A DNA stretch of 64,000 nucleotides from Tricholoma matsutake (lineage: Eukaryota; Basidiomycota; Agaricomycetes; Agaricales; Tricholomataceae). Under the pieces are notes generated by a model. That model searched no databases, was not told where the DNA came from, and saw only the letters and a program-made list of their open reading frames with translations. Numbering within the stretch: the first letter of the stretch is position 1; each line of letters starts with the position of its first letter. Location of the stretch: assembly GCA_026075535.2 (NCBI GenBank), contig AP026546.1, forward strand, positions 9,982,001 to 10,046,000, given 5' to 3'. Shown here one piece after another: positions 53,261 through 63,900 of this stretch. A program made the translations under genes and the position numbers.

Positions 53261-55348
53261 ATCAACTGTGATATTTTTTAAATCTATGGTTTCCCTTTTT
53301 TCATGCAGAAGATGTGCCAGGTCTGTGTACCATACACAGATTGACCATCTCAACTTTGTCTGCTCTTTACCAATGTGTGTCAATATCTACCATCCACCCA
53401 TGTTTCTGCGTGAATGAAAAAGGCATAAGTTAGTTGTGCATGCAGCCATGGCCTGGTGATGGGGACAGGACAGTTCAGCACACAGATAACCCAGGCTCCA
53501 CTTGTATTGTTCAGTATCTAAGGATCACTGCTCCTCTCCATTGTTGTTCCTTACCATTATACTGATGCCACATCTTCCACGTACTCTCCTAAACAGTGCT
53601 GGACATGTGTGGCCTAAGGTCAAGGACCCTTTAGAAAGTGGCTGGAGGTCCTCTGATGCTTTGGCATCAAATTGTAGTGTCTGGATAAAAACAGTATATG
53701 TGCCTCAATGAGATTGCAATCATATGCATTGTGGACTGTGCACTCAACACAACAGGCAAAACTGACTCGTCTCAGATCTCTGTGACTTTAACATGGGCTG
53801 GCCCTTTGGACAAACACCAAGATCTGGTCCACGTACACTCCAGCCATTCATTCCTTCTTAACACAATTGTTGGCTTGAGTATCTTCCCCAAGAAAAGCTC
53901 AGAAATGAATTGCCCACGTTTCACAGGTACCACTATGTTGAGAGTCCCTGGCTTCCACCCAGCATCACAGTCCTCCATCATGGTCTTTAGAGCCATGGAA
54001 GTGAAGATTACACCACCATCAGCACAGAGGGCAGACCAAAAGGAGGGTAGTGTTGCTATAATGCATGATCAGCAATCTTCTAGAGAGAAAAAGAGAAAAT
54101 ATTTGCTTCTGTTGCATATAAAAGGTGTCAGTACTCTTGTGAGACAACACTGTACATACAGCAAGATGAGCAATTGGAAGGAGACATTTAGGGCTGCAAG
54201 AGACATGAGACTAGGGAGCATGCAGAAGAATGTAATGTTGTGTGCAATGATTTCAATTTCCCAGGCTGAAATGGCAGTGGAGAATAACATCATGCTCTTG
54301 CAGAATGCTTACTGGCACTTCTGAGTAGTACTTTAAGAAGGAATCCGAGACAGGTAGTACATTCCAGTACATTCAAGACATTTCAATCTTTATACAAAAA
54401 TCAACAGTGAAGGATGCTGAGAGGGATGGCACTGTTCCCATTATATATTAGTAACATTTAACAAAGGGTCTCATCTTTTGGCTTACCTTGTCAACAAATC
54501 CTGGATGATTGTCAAATCTCCTATTTCAACATCCTTGACTGTCTCTGACAATCCTGTATTTTTGAGGACAAGAACAGATCCCCTCCAAGACAGTCCACCC
54601 TTCATGGCCATGGTCATCTAGTGGAAGTGCTTGATTCACAAAAAAAATGGTGAAGCTATTGGCCAGAGGTATTCCACTGTCCAGCATAATGCTAACACTT
54701 GTCCTGCCAATGCTGGTGTTGATAACACTTCCTTGAGGATATCCAGGAAACATCCATTCCTCCACAAAAAGGTTGTCAATGCTCTGAAATGTGTCCAAGC
54801 CATTGTCTATGAAAACTTTGACCAGGGACATATTTACAACATCCACTTTGACTAGGCAGGCAATGACACCTCTAGTTTGATAGTTATACACACTATAAGG
54901 AGAGTTCATCACAGATGAGACAGTTTAAGTGTGAGAAGGAAGTTGACCACCCCTTTCCTCTCTTTTCTTCTTTTCTTACCCCTAGTCGAATATGCTGTGC
55001 TCAGTGAAAGAGATCAACCCAAAGGGCACTGAAAGACAAACATTTACCCCTAGCACAATAAGAGAAAAAAAATGCATGAAAGTAATATTCAGTTAATGAG
55101 CACAAGGTCTGAAAATCACACATTGGCATCTCCATCCTCCCCATCATTCTTGATCACCAGAATGTTACCTCTCCACTCCAACTCCTCATCTATATCACAA
55201 ACAGTCAAGTTTGTACTGCTGGGGTTCCAGGTAGAAGGTGAACCCATCACCTGCCAATTCTCCTGTTTCTGGGTCTCTCAGATGTACTCATCCTGCATCT
55301 ATATCTGTAACCATTGGTCCATTGTTGCCACTAGGAACCCAATACTTG
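53261..55348. other. Unresolved degenerate sequence with open frames
   Basis: ORFs 53,698-54,324 (plus, 208 codons) and 54,526-54,912 (minus, 128 codons, with SVINTSIGRTSVSIMLDSGI) overlap nothing I recognise. The minus strand at 55,100-55,240 reads STWNPSSTNLTVCDIDEELE, a coding-like stretch. I suspect one decayed minus-strand gene over 52,300-55,250. Confidence 0.3.
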
Positions 55349-55964
55349 AGGTCTTTACACTCCCCCACATATTCCTATCAGATTCTGATGATTCCGATGA
55401 TTCCAATCGGACTCCAATCAGAATCCAACCATATTCCAATGTCATTTTTACCAGCCAAATTGACATGAAGTGGCAGGTTCAGTCTGAGTCCAGTCTGATG
55501 CAGTCTGATCGGAATCCAATCAGAACATCAGAATTTCCTAGGAATTTTTGACCATAGGAATACATAGGAATATTCTGAGGTTATGCAGAGACATAGGATT
55601 CCAATAGGAATAATAGCAGCCTTGCTTAGTAATTAATAGTAGAAAAAGTAAACATGCACAGCAGAATTGAACCCGGGACCTCTGAGATGATTACATAAGA
55701 ATACAGTGACAATAAGACCACTAGACTAAGCATCCATTGTAGGTAAGTGCTCTTACTGCACTACATACCATTCCCATGGGTGTGATGACAAAGCACATAG
55801 CCACGTCACCACACTTTGCCAGCTCATCACTCCCAACCACCACCATCAATGGCGACCATGGCCTCCCCCCCTTCCCCCCTCTTCCCACAACCCCAACCAC
55901 ATCACCCAACACTCCCACAACAGCCACTGCCTCCGCAAACAAGCCACATGACACACAATGCAGC

Positions 55965-56367
55965 CCAAACAACATGAATCATCATTTGGGCCAATAGTAA
56001 GTTTTTTTGTTTTATTTCTTGTTTTTGTAATTTGACTAATTGTATTTCTTTTTTTTCAGGTTCTCATCTACTGGAAACAACACTTGATGACACCTGACGA
56101 TGTGCACCCAATGGTGCCACATCATCTGGGCCCAAACAACGTGATTGCATCATTTGGGCCCACAGTAAGTTTATTTTTTCTTTCATTTCTTTTCATAAAC
56201 TAACTAATGTATTTCTTTTGTTTTCCAGGTTCTCATAACAAGGGATGGGACGCGAGACCACACCAACGCCGCCACACCCAAATGACGTGATTGCATCATT
56301 TGGGTCCACAGTAATTTTTTTTCATTTCTTTTAATAAACTAACTAATGTATTTCTTTTGTTTTCCAG
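55965..56367 (+). other. Three tandem hairpin-exon/intron modules
   Basis: Introns 55,997-56,059, 56,165-56,229 and 56,311-56,367 (63, 65 and 57 bp) have GTAAGT or GTAATT donors, GACTAAT or AACTAACTAATG branch points and TTCCAG or TTTCAG acceptors. Exons of 105 and 81 nt start GTTCTCAT and end in GGGCCCAAACAACGTG..CATCATTTGGGCC or a decayed form. No long ORF crosses them. Confidence 0.75.
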
Positions 56368-56463
56368 GTTCTTGTAACAAGGAATGGATGTGAGACCATG
56401 CCAATGCCACCACGTCATGACGGAACACCACCCAAGACCCCCACAACACTGACCACAACCAGC

Positions 56464-56610
56464 ACCCCCCACCACCACCATGAGCCACTGCTCGTGGGGT
56501 GAATATGGGGTGTGAGAGCATGGGGATGACAAGGACAAGGACAACAACCCCAAGGATGACAGATGATGCACCACACACCTCCAGCCTCACGAGCAACTGC
56601 TTGTGGCATG
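56464..56610. repeat. Two P1 hairpins
   Basis: CATGAGC-CACT-GCTCGTGGGG at 56,478-56,500, and ACGAGCAACTGCTTGTGG at 56,588-56,605. Confidence 0.65.
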
Positions 56611-56764
56611 GACAGTGCATGGAACAACAACAGGGAGGGGAGACAACAGGGAGGGAAGGAAATGGCAGGATGATGGGGGGACAGCATGACAGAGACAAGA
56701 GGGAGGGGAGACAAGGGGTGAGGGGAAGGGGCAACGATGAGACAGCAGCGACGTGATGCAACAC

Positions 56765-56880
56765 ACCACCACCCCCTCCCCCATGTTTTGTGGGGGGGTG
56801 GGTTTTTTAGTTTTAAATTGTATAATTAAATAGTATAATCAATTGTCCCCCCATGCATTTATGTGGGGGGGGGGTTTCAA
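56765..56880. repeat. P3 hairpin pair
   Basis: CCCCCTCCCCCATGTTTTG and its complement TGTGGGGGGGTGGG, then CCCCCCATGCATTTATG and ATGTGGGGGGGG, separated by the AT-rich spacer TTGTATAATTAAATAGTA, which also occurs (inverted) at 28,925-28,960. Confidence 0.65.
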
Positions 56881-56930
56881 TAGTGAACTATCCCTAAGTG
56901 CTTTAAATGGATTATAAATTTATTAATTCT

Positions 56931-57010
56931 CCTGTGGCTCAACTAGTTGAGCACTTGTTTGGTTGTCATGTGATTTATCTTCCAAGGTCCATGGTTCAAT
57001 CCCTGCTCTA
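56931..57010 (+). other. tRNA-like module pointing to T2
   Basis: A-box-like TGGCTCAACTAGTTGAG from 56,935 and B-box GGTTCAATCCC at 56,993-57,003. Near-identical units at 28,680-28,760 (minus) and 30,861-30,950 (plus). Confidence 0.6.
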
Positions 57011-57230
57011 CCCATCTATTTTGTAAGCACTTGCCAAGTTAAGTCTTCTGAAATGTGGTATTCCGACTCCATGTTGGAATTGCATAGGAATTTACTCAGA
57101 ATTTACTAGGAATATCTTGGAAACAAAAGTACATGGTTATAAAGATACATTCCGATCGGACTCCTATTGGAAAACTCGGACTCCTAGGAGTCTGATAGGA
57201 ATATGTGGGGACTCCAAGTGTAAAGTACTG

Positions 57231-57785
57231 CAATACTCATGCACAGATCATCAATACTCTTAAAGGATGGGATTCCATGATCAGTTAGCACTGCAATGAG
57301 CCTCATTTCAACAGTCTTGTGATGGAAGAGACATGCTGTGAACACTTCAGCCAGGCCCTGTAACTTATATCAGTAAGGAATGATCTCTTAATATAACATG
57401 TACAGGATACATATTATATATGAGTCTGGTGATGTCCATTGGAGTAGTAGTTATAACATGTAGTAATGAGACAAGGGAAACACAGAATCCTGCCAAGGAA
57501 ACTTGTGATCTATAGGTCTGAGCAGCACTGTGACAGCAGACAATGCCAAACAGCTGCATGTTTTCTACAATTACTGACTTGACAGGCCACATCTTCAAAT
57601 AATACATATCATCCATAAAGTCCTACAGTTTGTAAAGTCCTACAATCCATAAGGTCCTACAGTCCATTGATAAAGCTTTATACATGGTCTGAACCAACTC
57701 ACAATTAGGAGTCCACGAAGAAAGTCCAGGCACTATACTAGTTCATCCCATAATTGCATCCTCGGCCTGTCTGTCTGACAGAAAT
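57231..57785. other. No supported gene
   Basis: Short ORFs only. GTCCTACAGTTTGTAAA, GTCCTACAATCCATAAG and GTCCTACAGTCCATTGA form a tiny triple repeat at 57,620-57,675. Confidence 0.45.
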
Positions 57786-57789
57786 GCAT

Positions 57790-58096
57790 GGGTTTTACCT
57801 GCGGGTTTCCCACACTTTTATTTCCTAATTTATTCAATGAGTTTTGCATGAAAAATCATGAAAAATTATTTTCTGGAAGTGTTTTGTTGGCTCTTTGTGA
57901 TCCAACACGTAACATAATATTTGGGTGACATTTTTCATGTGTCAAGGATGGAAATATATTATTTTTTCCATCGTATCACAAGCACCCAATGAATAGCTAC
58001 CAGAAAATCATTTCTTCATGATTTTTCATGCAAAACTCATTGAATAAACTAGGAAATAAAAGCGTGGGAAACCCATGTGTAAAACCCGTGCATTTT
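57790..58096. mobile_element. ~305-bp MITE-like inverted repeat
   Basis: Left ATGCATGGGTTTTACCTGC, and on the minus strand of the right end ATGCACGGGTTTTACACATG; homology continues through GGGTTTCCCACNCTTTTATT and TTCAATGAGTTTTGCATGAA into ~95-bp arms. No convincing target duplication. Confidence 0.75.
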
Positions 58097-58154
58097 CCTA
58101 GTCTGTCAGCAACCTTAACCAACTAATTCTTGTGCCCCTTCATCTTTGGGAGTT

Positions 58155-58679
58155 TCATTGGCAATGGCTCCGAGGTGCCCTCAGGAGGGACACTGACCTT
58201 AGAAGTGGATGGAGTGGAGTCGCTCCACTGGGAACAACTGCAGGAATTTCACCAGAGGAACCCTGTACTCTTCTATTTTTGGCAGTGGTCAAAAGCTCTC
58301 TGAAAGCATCTGTGGCATTACACTTTCCAGTCTTTGATTCCATTGTGTTTCCAGTTTTTGCTGCAGGACAAGGAGCCACATCTGCCTTGTGTGGAACTTC
58401 ATACTCCTCTTCAGCATTGTCAAGAATTTGAATATGATGAGCATTTATCTGGTAAACCTTTTGAGGTGTTGTGGTTTGATCACAAATGGTAAAAGAAGAC
58501 AACCAATGCACCTTCTGAATTTTTCCCTCGTCTTTCATGATGAAACAATGAAGCAAACAGTTCACCATGATAAGGGTACCGGGGCCAAGTGCTTTGTGCA
58601 ATTGCCAAGGTGGGATAAGCTCTCCTTCCATGCCCACAACATCTAGCTGAATAAGTTTGCTATTGACATGGTCCGCCAT
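58155..58679 (-). CDS. Hypothetical protein, 174 codons
   Basis: An intact minus-strand ORF starting MADHVNSKLIQLDVVGMEGE. The middle has LGPGTLIMVNCLLHCFIMKD and KVYQINAHHIQILDNAEEEY, which reads like a compact beta-rich domain; the C-terminal third is low complexity with many Ala/Pro/Ser. I have a vague impression of similar short agaric proteins but cannot name the family. The ATG at 58,677-58,679 is the first in frame. It is not visibly damaged, unusual here. Confidence 0.5.
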   Translation of the reverse strand: MADHVNSKLIQLDVVGMEGELIPPWQLHKALGPGTLIMVNCLLHCFIMKDEGKIQKVHWLSSFTICDQTTTPQKVYQINAHHIQILDNAEEEYEVPHKADVAPCPAAKTGNTMESKTGKCNATDAFRELLTTAKNRRVQGSSGEIPAVVPSGATPLHPLLRSVSLLRAPRSHCQ

Positions 58680-58765
58680 AGTCTATCAACACAGATGGGT
58701 CATAGAATCCCCTGACTTTAAACACAGCCTCTGAAAATGCCAATTAACATCTGCAACCTTCTTTA

Positions 58766-59127
58766 TGTAAGGGCAACCTTTGCCTCTAGCAAAGGGAAAT
58801 CCGAAGAGAAAACTCTAAAGATCCCTTTGCCAGTGCCCAGTATATGTGAAAACTGCAAAAATCAAATAATAACTAAAAGTAGAAAAGGCAGAGATAGGCT
58901 GATCAAGGCCACCACATGACATAATATCAAGGGGTAGATGTTGGGAGGGTACTCTGCCTCTAAATATAAAACTGTCAACATGCACAAATGTGATAGAAAG
59001 AGAAATTAGTAATAAAATGAGGAAAAGTCTTAGAAAATGAAGAATAGAAGGAAACGAGATGAGAAAAAATATAGGACAAATGTAAAAAATAGGAGAAACA
59101 TGTGGGGCACCCTCTAGTCTCCTTACA
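58766..59127. repeat. Solo LTR 1 with 5-bp target duplication
   Basis: TGTAAGGGCAACC..TCTCCTTACA, 362 bp, flanked by CTTTA (58,761-58,765 and 59,128-59,132). TG..CA ends and a 5-bp duplication fit an LTR. Homologous to 61,839-62,261. Confidence 0.88.
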
Positions 59128-60430
59128 CTTTACATCCAAAGGTGGCATTCTTCCATCTGTGCTTGGTAGTGTTCCAGTACTCTCATCTGACATCCCTCCT
59201 TCAGTAACCACAGAGTCAACCAGTGCACATTCCATCACTCATTTAGGCTTAACAGTTGAAGCATCCACATTGGGGACCTGCTTGCATGAAACACAACAAG
59301 AGGAAACACATGGACTGAAGACTGACCATGTATTTCAGTTCCATATGCATCATGATCAAGTTCAGTGCACAACTATTATCAGATGTGGTGTTCCAAATCC
59401 ATTCACATACCATAGGCTTCTATAGAACAAGAACAGTATGAATGTGAAGCACTAGAGCAACACATGAAATATGTACCTGGTTGTCATTTTTTTCTTCCTC
59501 TTCATCTGCTTCCCTAATGGCATTGAGACCAGTGACTTGGTTGTGATACAGCACATCCAAATGAGTGGGTGCCAAAGAGGGAGGTCCCACTACTAGGACA
59601 GCCTTCACTTTTTCATCATTGTTAATAGGTCAAACCTGCTCAAAAAAAAAAGATAAGATAAATACAAATGCATCCAGATCCAGAACTCACTGCTTCTCCC
59701 TTTTGACCTGAAAAATGGTTTCCCTTGGCAGCAATGATATGATGTGATTGGGAGTCTAGTGGCCTAGAAACAGAAAAGGATGATGTTGATGGATGGTGGG
59801 AGACTCTTTGTTCTACAGAGCCCTGGTGATGTGGTGAGTTGTTCATAATACTGTTACTCGGTGTCGTATCCGAATGTACCAAATGAAGAGAGGGTGTTGG
59901 ACAAGGCCCATGTGTGGGCAATGGAGGAGGATAGTTCTCAGCCAAAGACAGCCATAGAAACATACCTTCTTAAACCAACTGCAGAACTTTCCTCCCCATC
60001 ACAATGTCTCAGGACAAGGGAAGCTCACTAGATGCAAGACCATCACCCCTTCTCTTCTTTCTTGAAGGCTCATCTTAGCTCTGTCGTGAGTTGCTTTCTG
60101 TCATTATGGACAATTTATAAGATGTACCTGTATCTTCTGCCAAGACAACAACCCTCTTCACCCTTAGAACAGGACTTCACAGGAAGTCTCAATCATGAAA
60201 GTCTACCAAGACAATCAGCACAAATGTATAGCATACACAGTTGTGGCTTACCTTGATCATTTGTCTCCAACAATCGTGGGACACTATGGCCATCTGCTGT
60301 TGGGACCCTTTGACCATCAGCTGTCAGAACTATGACTTGTTGAACATGGCCCTTCTTTTGAGGCAGTTCATCAGAGGACAACTGTGGATCACTCTTCTTC
60401 TTTTTCTGTGATGGACCAAACTTGGAACCT
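59128..60430 (-). pseudogene. Unrecognised multi-exon-like gene remnant
   Basis: Minus-strand frames with plausible splice sites: SSDELPQKKGHVQQVIVLTA and RLLETNDQG before GTAAGC (60,250); a Ser/His/Pro-rich exon (59,700-59,960) ending GEAVSS before GTGAGT; and VLVVGPPSLAPTHLDVLYHN followed by READEEEEKNDNQ before GTACAT (59,478). Together these could be exons of one gene whose last part was the ORF at 58,155. No domain recognised and the chain is a hypothesis. Confidence 0.3.
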
Positions 60431-60559
60431 GTGGATATTCAGCACCAATTCTATCGCTCTGCTCTTGTAAGACACACACTTTCTTCTGCAACTGAGAACT
60501 TGTTTACTCGCTTCACTCTTGTCACTGACAGTGTGCCACTTCCTCTGGAAACACTCAAA

Positions 60560-60775
60560 TTTTGCAATTGGTCTAAGACACCTGCTAGACTGGTCCCAAG
60601 TAGAGTTTAAGGGTCCAGTCCAGTTCGGTTTTTTGACCCAAAATGGAAAGACCGCAACCTAAACCGGTCCAGGACGACCCAGATACTGCCAGGACTGAAC
60701 TGGACCACCTAGGACCAGTTAAAAGACCAAAAAAGACCAGTTAAGACTGGTTCAGACCAATGTTTTGTCATGAAA
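60560..60775. repeat. Family Y-type subterminal array
   Basis: Units ACTGGTCC, GGTCCAG and GGACCAGTT recur as in family Y ends. A possible Y-type terminus TAGAGTTTAAGGGTCCAGTC starts near 60,602. The opposite end was not found. Confidence 0.5.
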
Positions 60776-60938
60776 TTTGTCATACTAATATAACCCATAT
60801 GTATCTTAGCAGATATTACCCAGACCTTATAACCATTGTATGGATAGATATTGTAATTCCCCATCTTTTGGTCCAACTTTTAAGAGATTTTACTAAGATT
60901 TGACTTGGCTATGATGAATATAAATGTACATCTACTAA

Positions 60939-63900
60939 ATGACTTCTACTGACATTTCGCCTGATCTTGGCATCCTGTTCAGTATGATTTGTGACACAGA
61001 CTCTCCACATTTTGTTATGTCTGGCCATAGTTTCCAAACCATTCACCATGCACTGTCCAATCATGGTATCCCTTATGATGGTCTTACATATGACCTTTGT
61101 AGGCAGGCTTTGTGCCATCATTTACTTAATGGTTTGTGTACAAGGTGACAAGGACATCTCTGTGCCAACATTGCTGGCTCCTGTACTGTCAACAAACTTG
61201 TCAGAACAGTTTCTTTTCAGTTTCTGGAATTGTGTCGGACACTTGAGTTTTTGTTGCCCCTTTTACGTGAAATATGTGCTGCCTTGGGCACTTGCAGTCA
61301 TGGTGACAGTGAGCATGCTGATCTGTTGGCCATGTGTGAGGTGCACTGCACTGTTCTTGCTACTTGTCATGATGTCACTCTTAATTCTGCTTTGTTTCTT
61401 TTTGAAGACTTCTCAAAGGCTGAAGCCCTTGCCTGTGCAGCCTCCCATGGATTGACTTGTTCTGGGACAGTGGCCTCTGTCAAGGTGGCAGTATACAAGC
61501 ATGTGTTTGAAGGTGCATGTACTGTCATGCTTAATGATTTCTCTGCTTGTCATGATGTTTGGGATAGTCTTTTATTACCACATGGGGTGGGTGTAGATGA
61601 CTTTCAGATCTGTTTGCTTTCTGTTGTTGTCCCACATGCCTCCCAACATTTTTTGGTTCATCTCTTGGAATCCAAAAATTTACTGTATGATGGGTGTGTG
61701 TCATTTGCAAAAGATCCTTCAGCAGCATGTACAAGTTCTCATTAAGGCCAAGAACCACAAAGCTGTCTTGTATGAGTCTGTTCTTGAATGTGACACCTGC
61801 ATACAGGAGATTCAATCAGGCTGGCCTTGTCTGGTGTTTATAAGGGCAACCTCAGCCTCTAGCAAAGGGAAATCCAAAGTTAAAATTATACTACATAGTA
61901 CAAGGATTGGAGGTGCACCTAGCAAAGGGAAATCTGAAGAGAAAACTCTAAGGACCCCTTTGCCAGTGCCCAGTCTATGTGAAAACTGCAAAAATCAAAC
62001 AATAGTCTAAAAATAGAAAAGGCAGAGATAGGCTGATCAAGGCCACCAAATGACATTGTACCAAGGGGTAGATGTTAGAAGGGGTACTCTGTCTCTAAAT
62101 ATAAAATTGTCAACATGCACAAATGTGATAGAAAGGAAAATTAGTAATAAAATGAGGAAAAATCATAGAAAATGAAGAATAGAAGGAAATGAGATGGGGA
62201 AAATATAGGACAAATGTAAAAAATAGGAGGAACACATAGGGCACCCTCTAGTCCCCTTACAGTGTTGGAGGAATTGAAGGATAACATAGGCTCTTTGTTT
62301 CATTCTGAGACCTCAGCTGATGCACTTAGAGAAGCAGTCTGTGCTAGCTGTGCCGAAGTGGTGTTGCTTTCATCATGCCATGTCCTTCCTTCTGGAGCTG
62401 TTGATTTGAATATTCTTAGGGTTCCATTGGAGGATGATGACAGTTCTGAAGAAGATGGTTCTGAAGGTGTCAGTGATCCTTATTTTGTGAAGCACAGACT
62501 TGTCCCACCAGTTCTCCTGAATCTTCCAGGCATGCTTGAGAATCTTATGGTTCATCCACATGGCATCATCCATAATGGGGACAATGAGGTTGCATTGTGA
62601 TTATGTCCTCCTTGCTCACACTCCATCCATCGCAATCAAATGCCACATTGTGCTTTGGCAAACCACACCTTCCTTGGTGATGTCCCTGACATGCTCAAAA
62701 ACCTGACTTTCATTGAGGAATCTGCAATCATGTTATGTTGTGTGAGGCCCTACATTGTGCAAGTTAAAGGTGACACACTGGATGGCAGTGACCTTCCTAA
62801 TCTCCATTGAGGAATTAAAGGTCACATCATTATATATCCTCAGAAAGCAAACATTGTTGCTAAAAAACTGCCACTGTCTATTGAGGACATTGTTACACCT
62901 ATTTACATTTTGTTTGTTGGTGTGACTCCTCCGTCTAAAGATTGGCTGCAAAAGAAGGCAAAACTCCTCACAATTTGTGGTGATAGAGTCTGTGCTGCAT
63001 TCTTGTGGTTGAAGGAGCATAACCCCTTGTATCAGGATATTGAGCTTGACAAATCAGCTATGGGTGAATTAGACCAGACATCTTTCCTTCCGTTCCATAT
63101 TGAGCATGTGTTGCTGAGTCAAGCACAGTCGGCGCTTCAGTCACATTACGATACTCTTGATCATGAGGCATTTGCGGCTGGATTAGAAGGAACCAAGCCT
63201 GAGGAGATCCCACTTCATAGCATTGTGATTACAGATGTGGACAGTCATGCCTCGTCCAACCAATTAAGAGCTGCAGCAGTCAGACACATGAAGCAGAAAG
63301 GTGGTGGATACCTGCAGATATCTCATGAGCCTAACCCTGTAAATGAATTTGGCAATCCTGCTCTGTTTCCTATAATTTCTCCCACTCTTTATCCTTATGG
63401 TCTAGGTGGATTTGAAGATCATGCATGCAAGCATCCCTCTCGTTGAAGGCTCATGTAAAACATCTACTAAACATCTACTAAACTTGACTGATTGTCAGTT
63501 TCAAGAACATCCTTTTTTCTTGTTTTTGGCTTTCAATATTCTCCAGCAATGAGCTGTATTGCTTCAAATGAGCCTAAAGGTCAAACGAGCCAGATTTGGT
63601 GCAGTTGTGCAATGGTTTGCCACCATCTCTGCTTTGGCTGTTCATTGGGTTGCTGAACATGTAGCCAAAAGTGATTTTGTTACTGCTGCTGATGATGAGG
63701 AGTGACATGCTTTGAAGCTTATGAAGGAGGTTCAAGTTGTCACCTCCCATGTATCAGGTTCTTCCACTGCCTGGGTTGTGATCTGTAATGAGATTCATGG
63801 ATTGATGGTGCATTTAGGATTGCCCAGTTTTTTTATTACAATCAATCTGGCAGACATCTATAACCCATTGGTCAAGTTCCTCACTGGGGCAGACATAGAT

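Larger units (their letters stand above)
55349..57230. mobile_element. Family X element C: compact copy with both ends
   Basis: Left T1 AGGTCTTTACACTCCCCCA, right T2 GTGTAAAGTACTG. CAATACTTG (55,340-55,348) and CAATACTCA (57,231-57,239) are a 9-bp target duplication with two transitions. Order: subterminal array (55,365-55,620), minus-strand tRNA-like unit (55,660-55,750; B-box GGGTTCAATTC), (ACC)n region, three plus-strand exon-intron modules, two P1 hairpins, two P3 hairpins, linker, plus-strand tRNA-like unit, array, T2. It is the clearest map of the family. Confidence 0.82.

Noticed and set aside
53698..54324. 208-codon plus-strand ORF as a gene
   Set aside because: No domain, odd composition, and the minus strand here also has coding-like phrases; kept only as unresolved.
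57790..58096. A target duplication around GTCTGACAG/GTCTGTCAG for the MITE-like repeat
   Set aside because: The flanking similarity is inverted-looking and offset; not a clean direct duplication.
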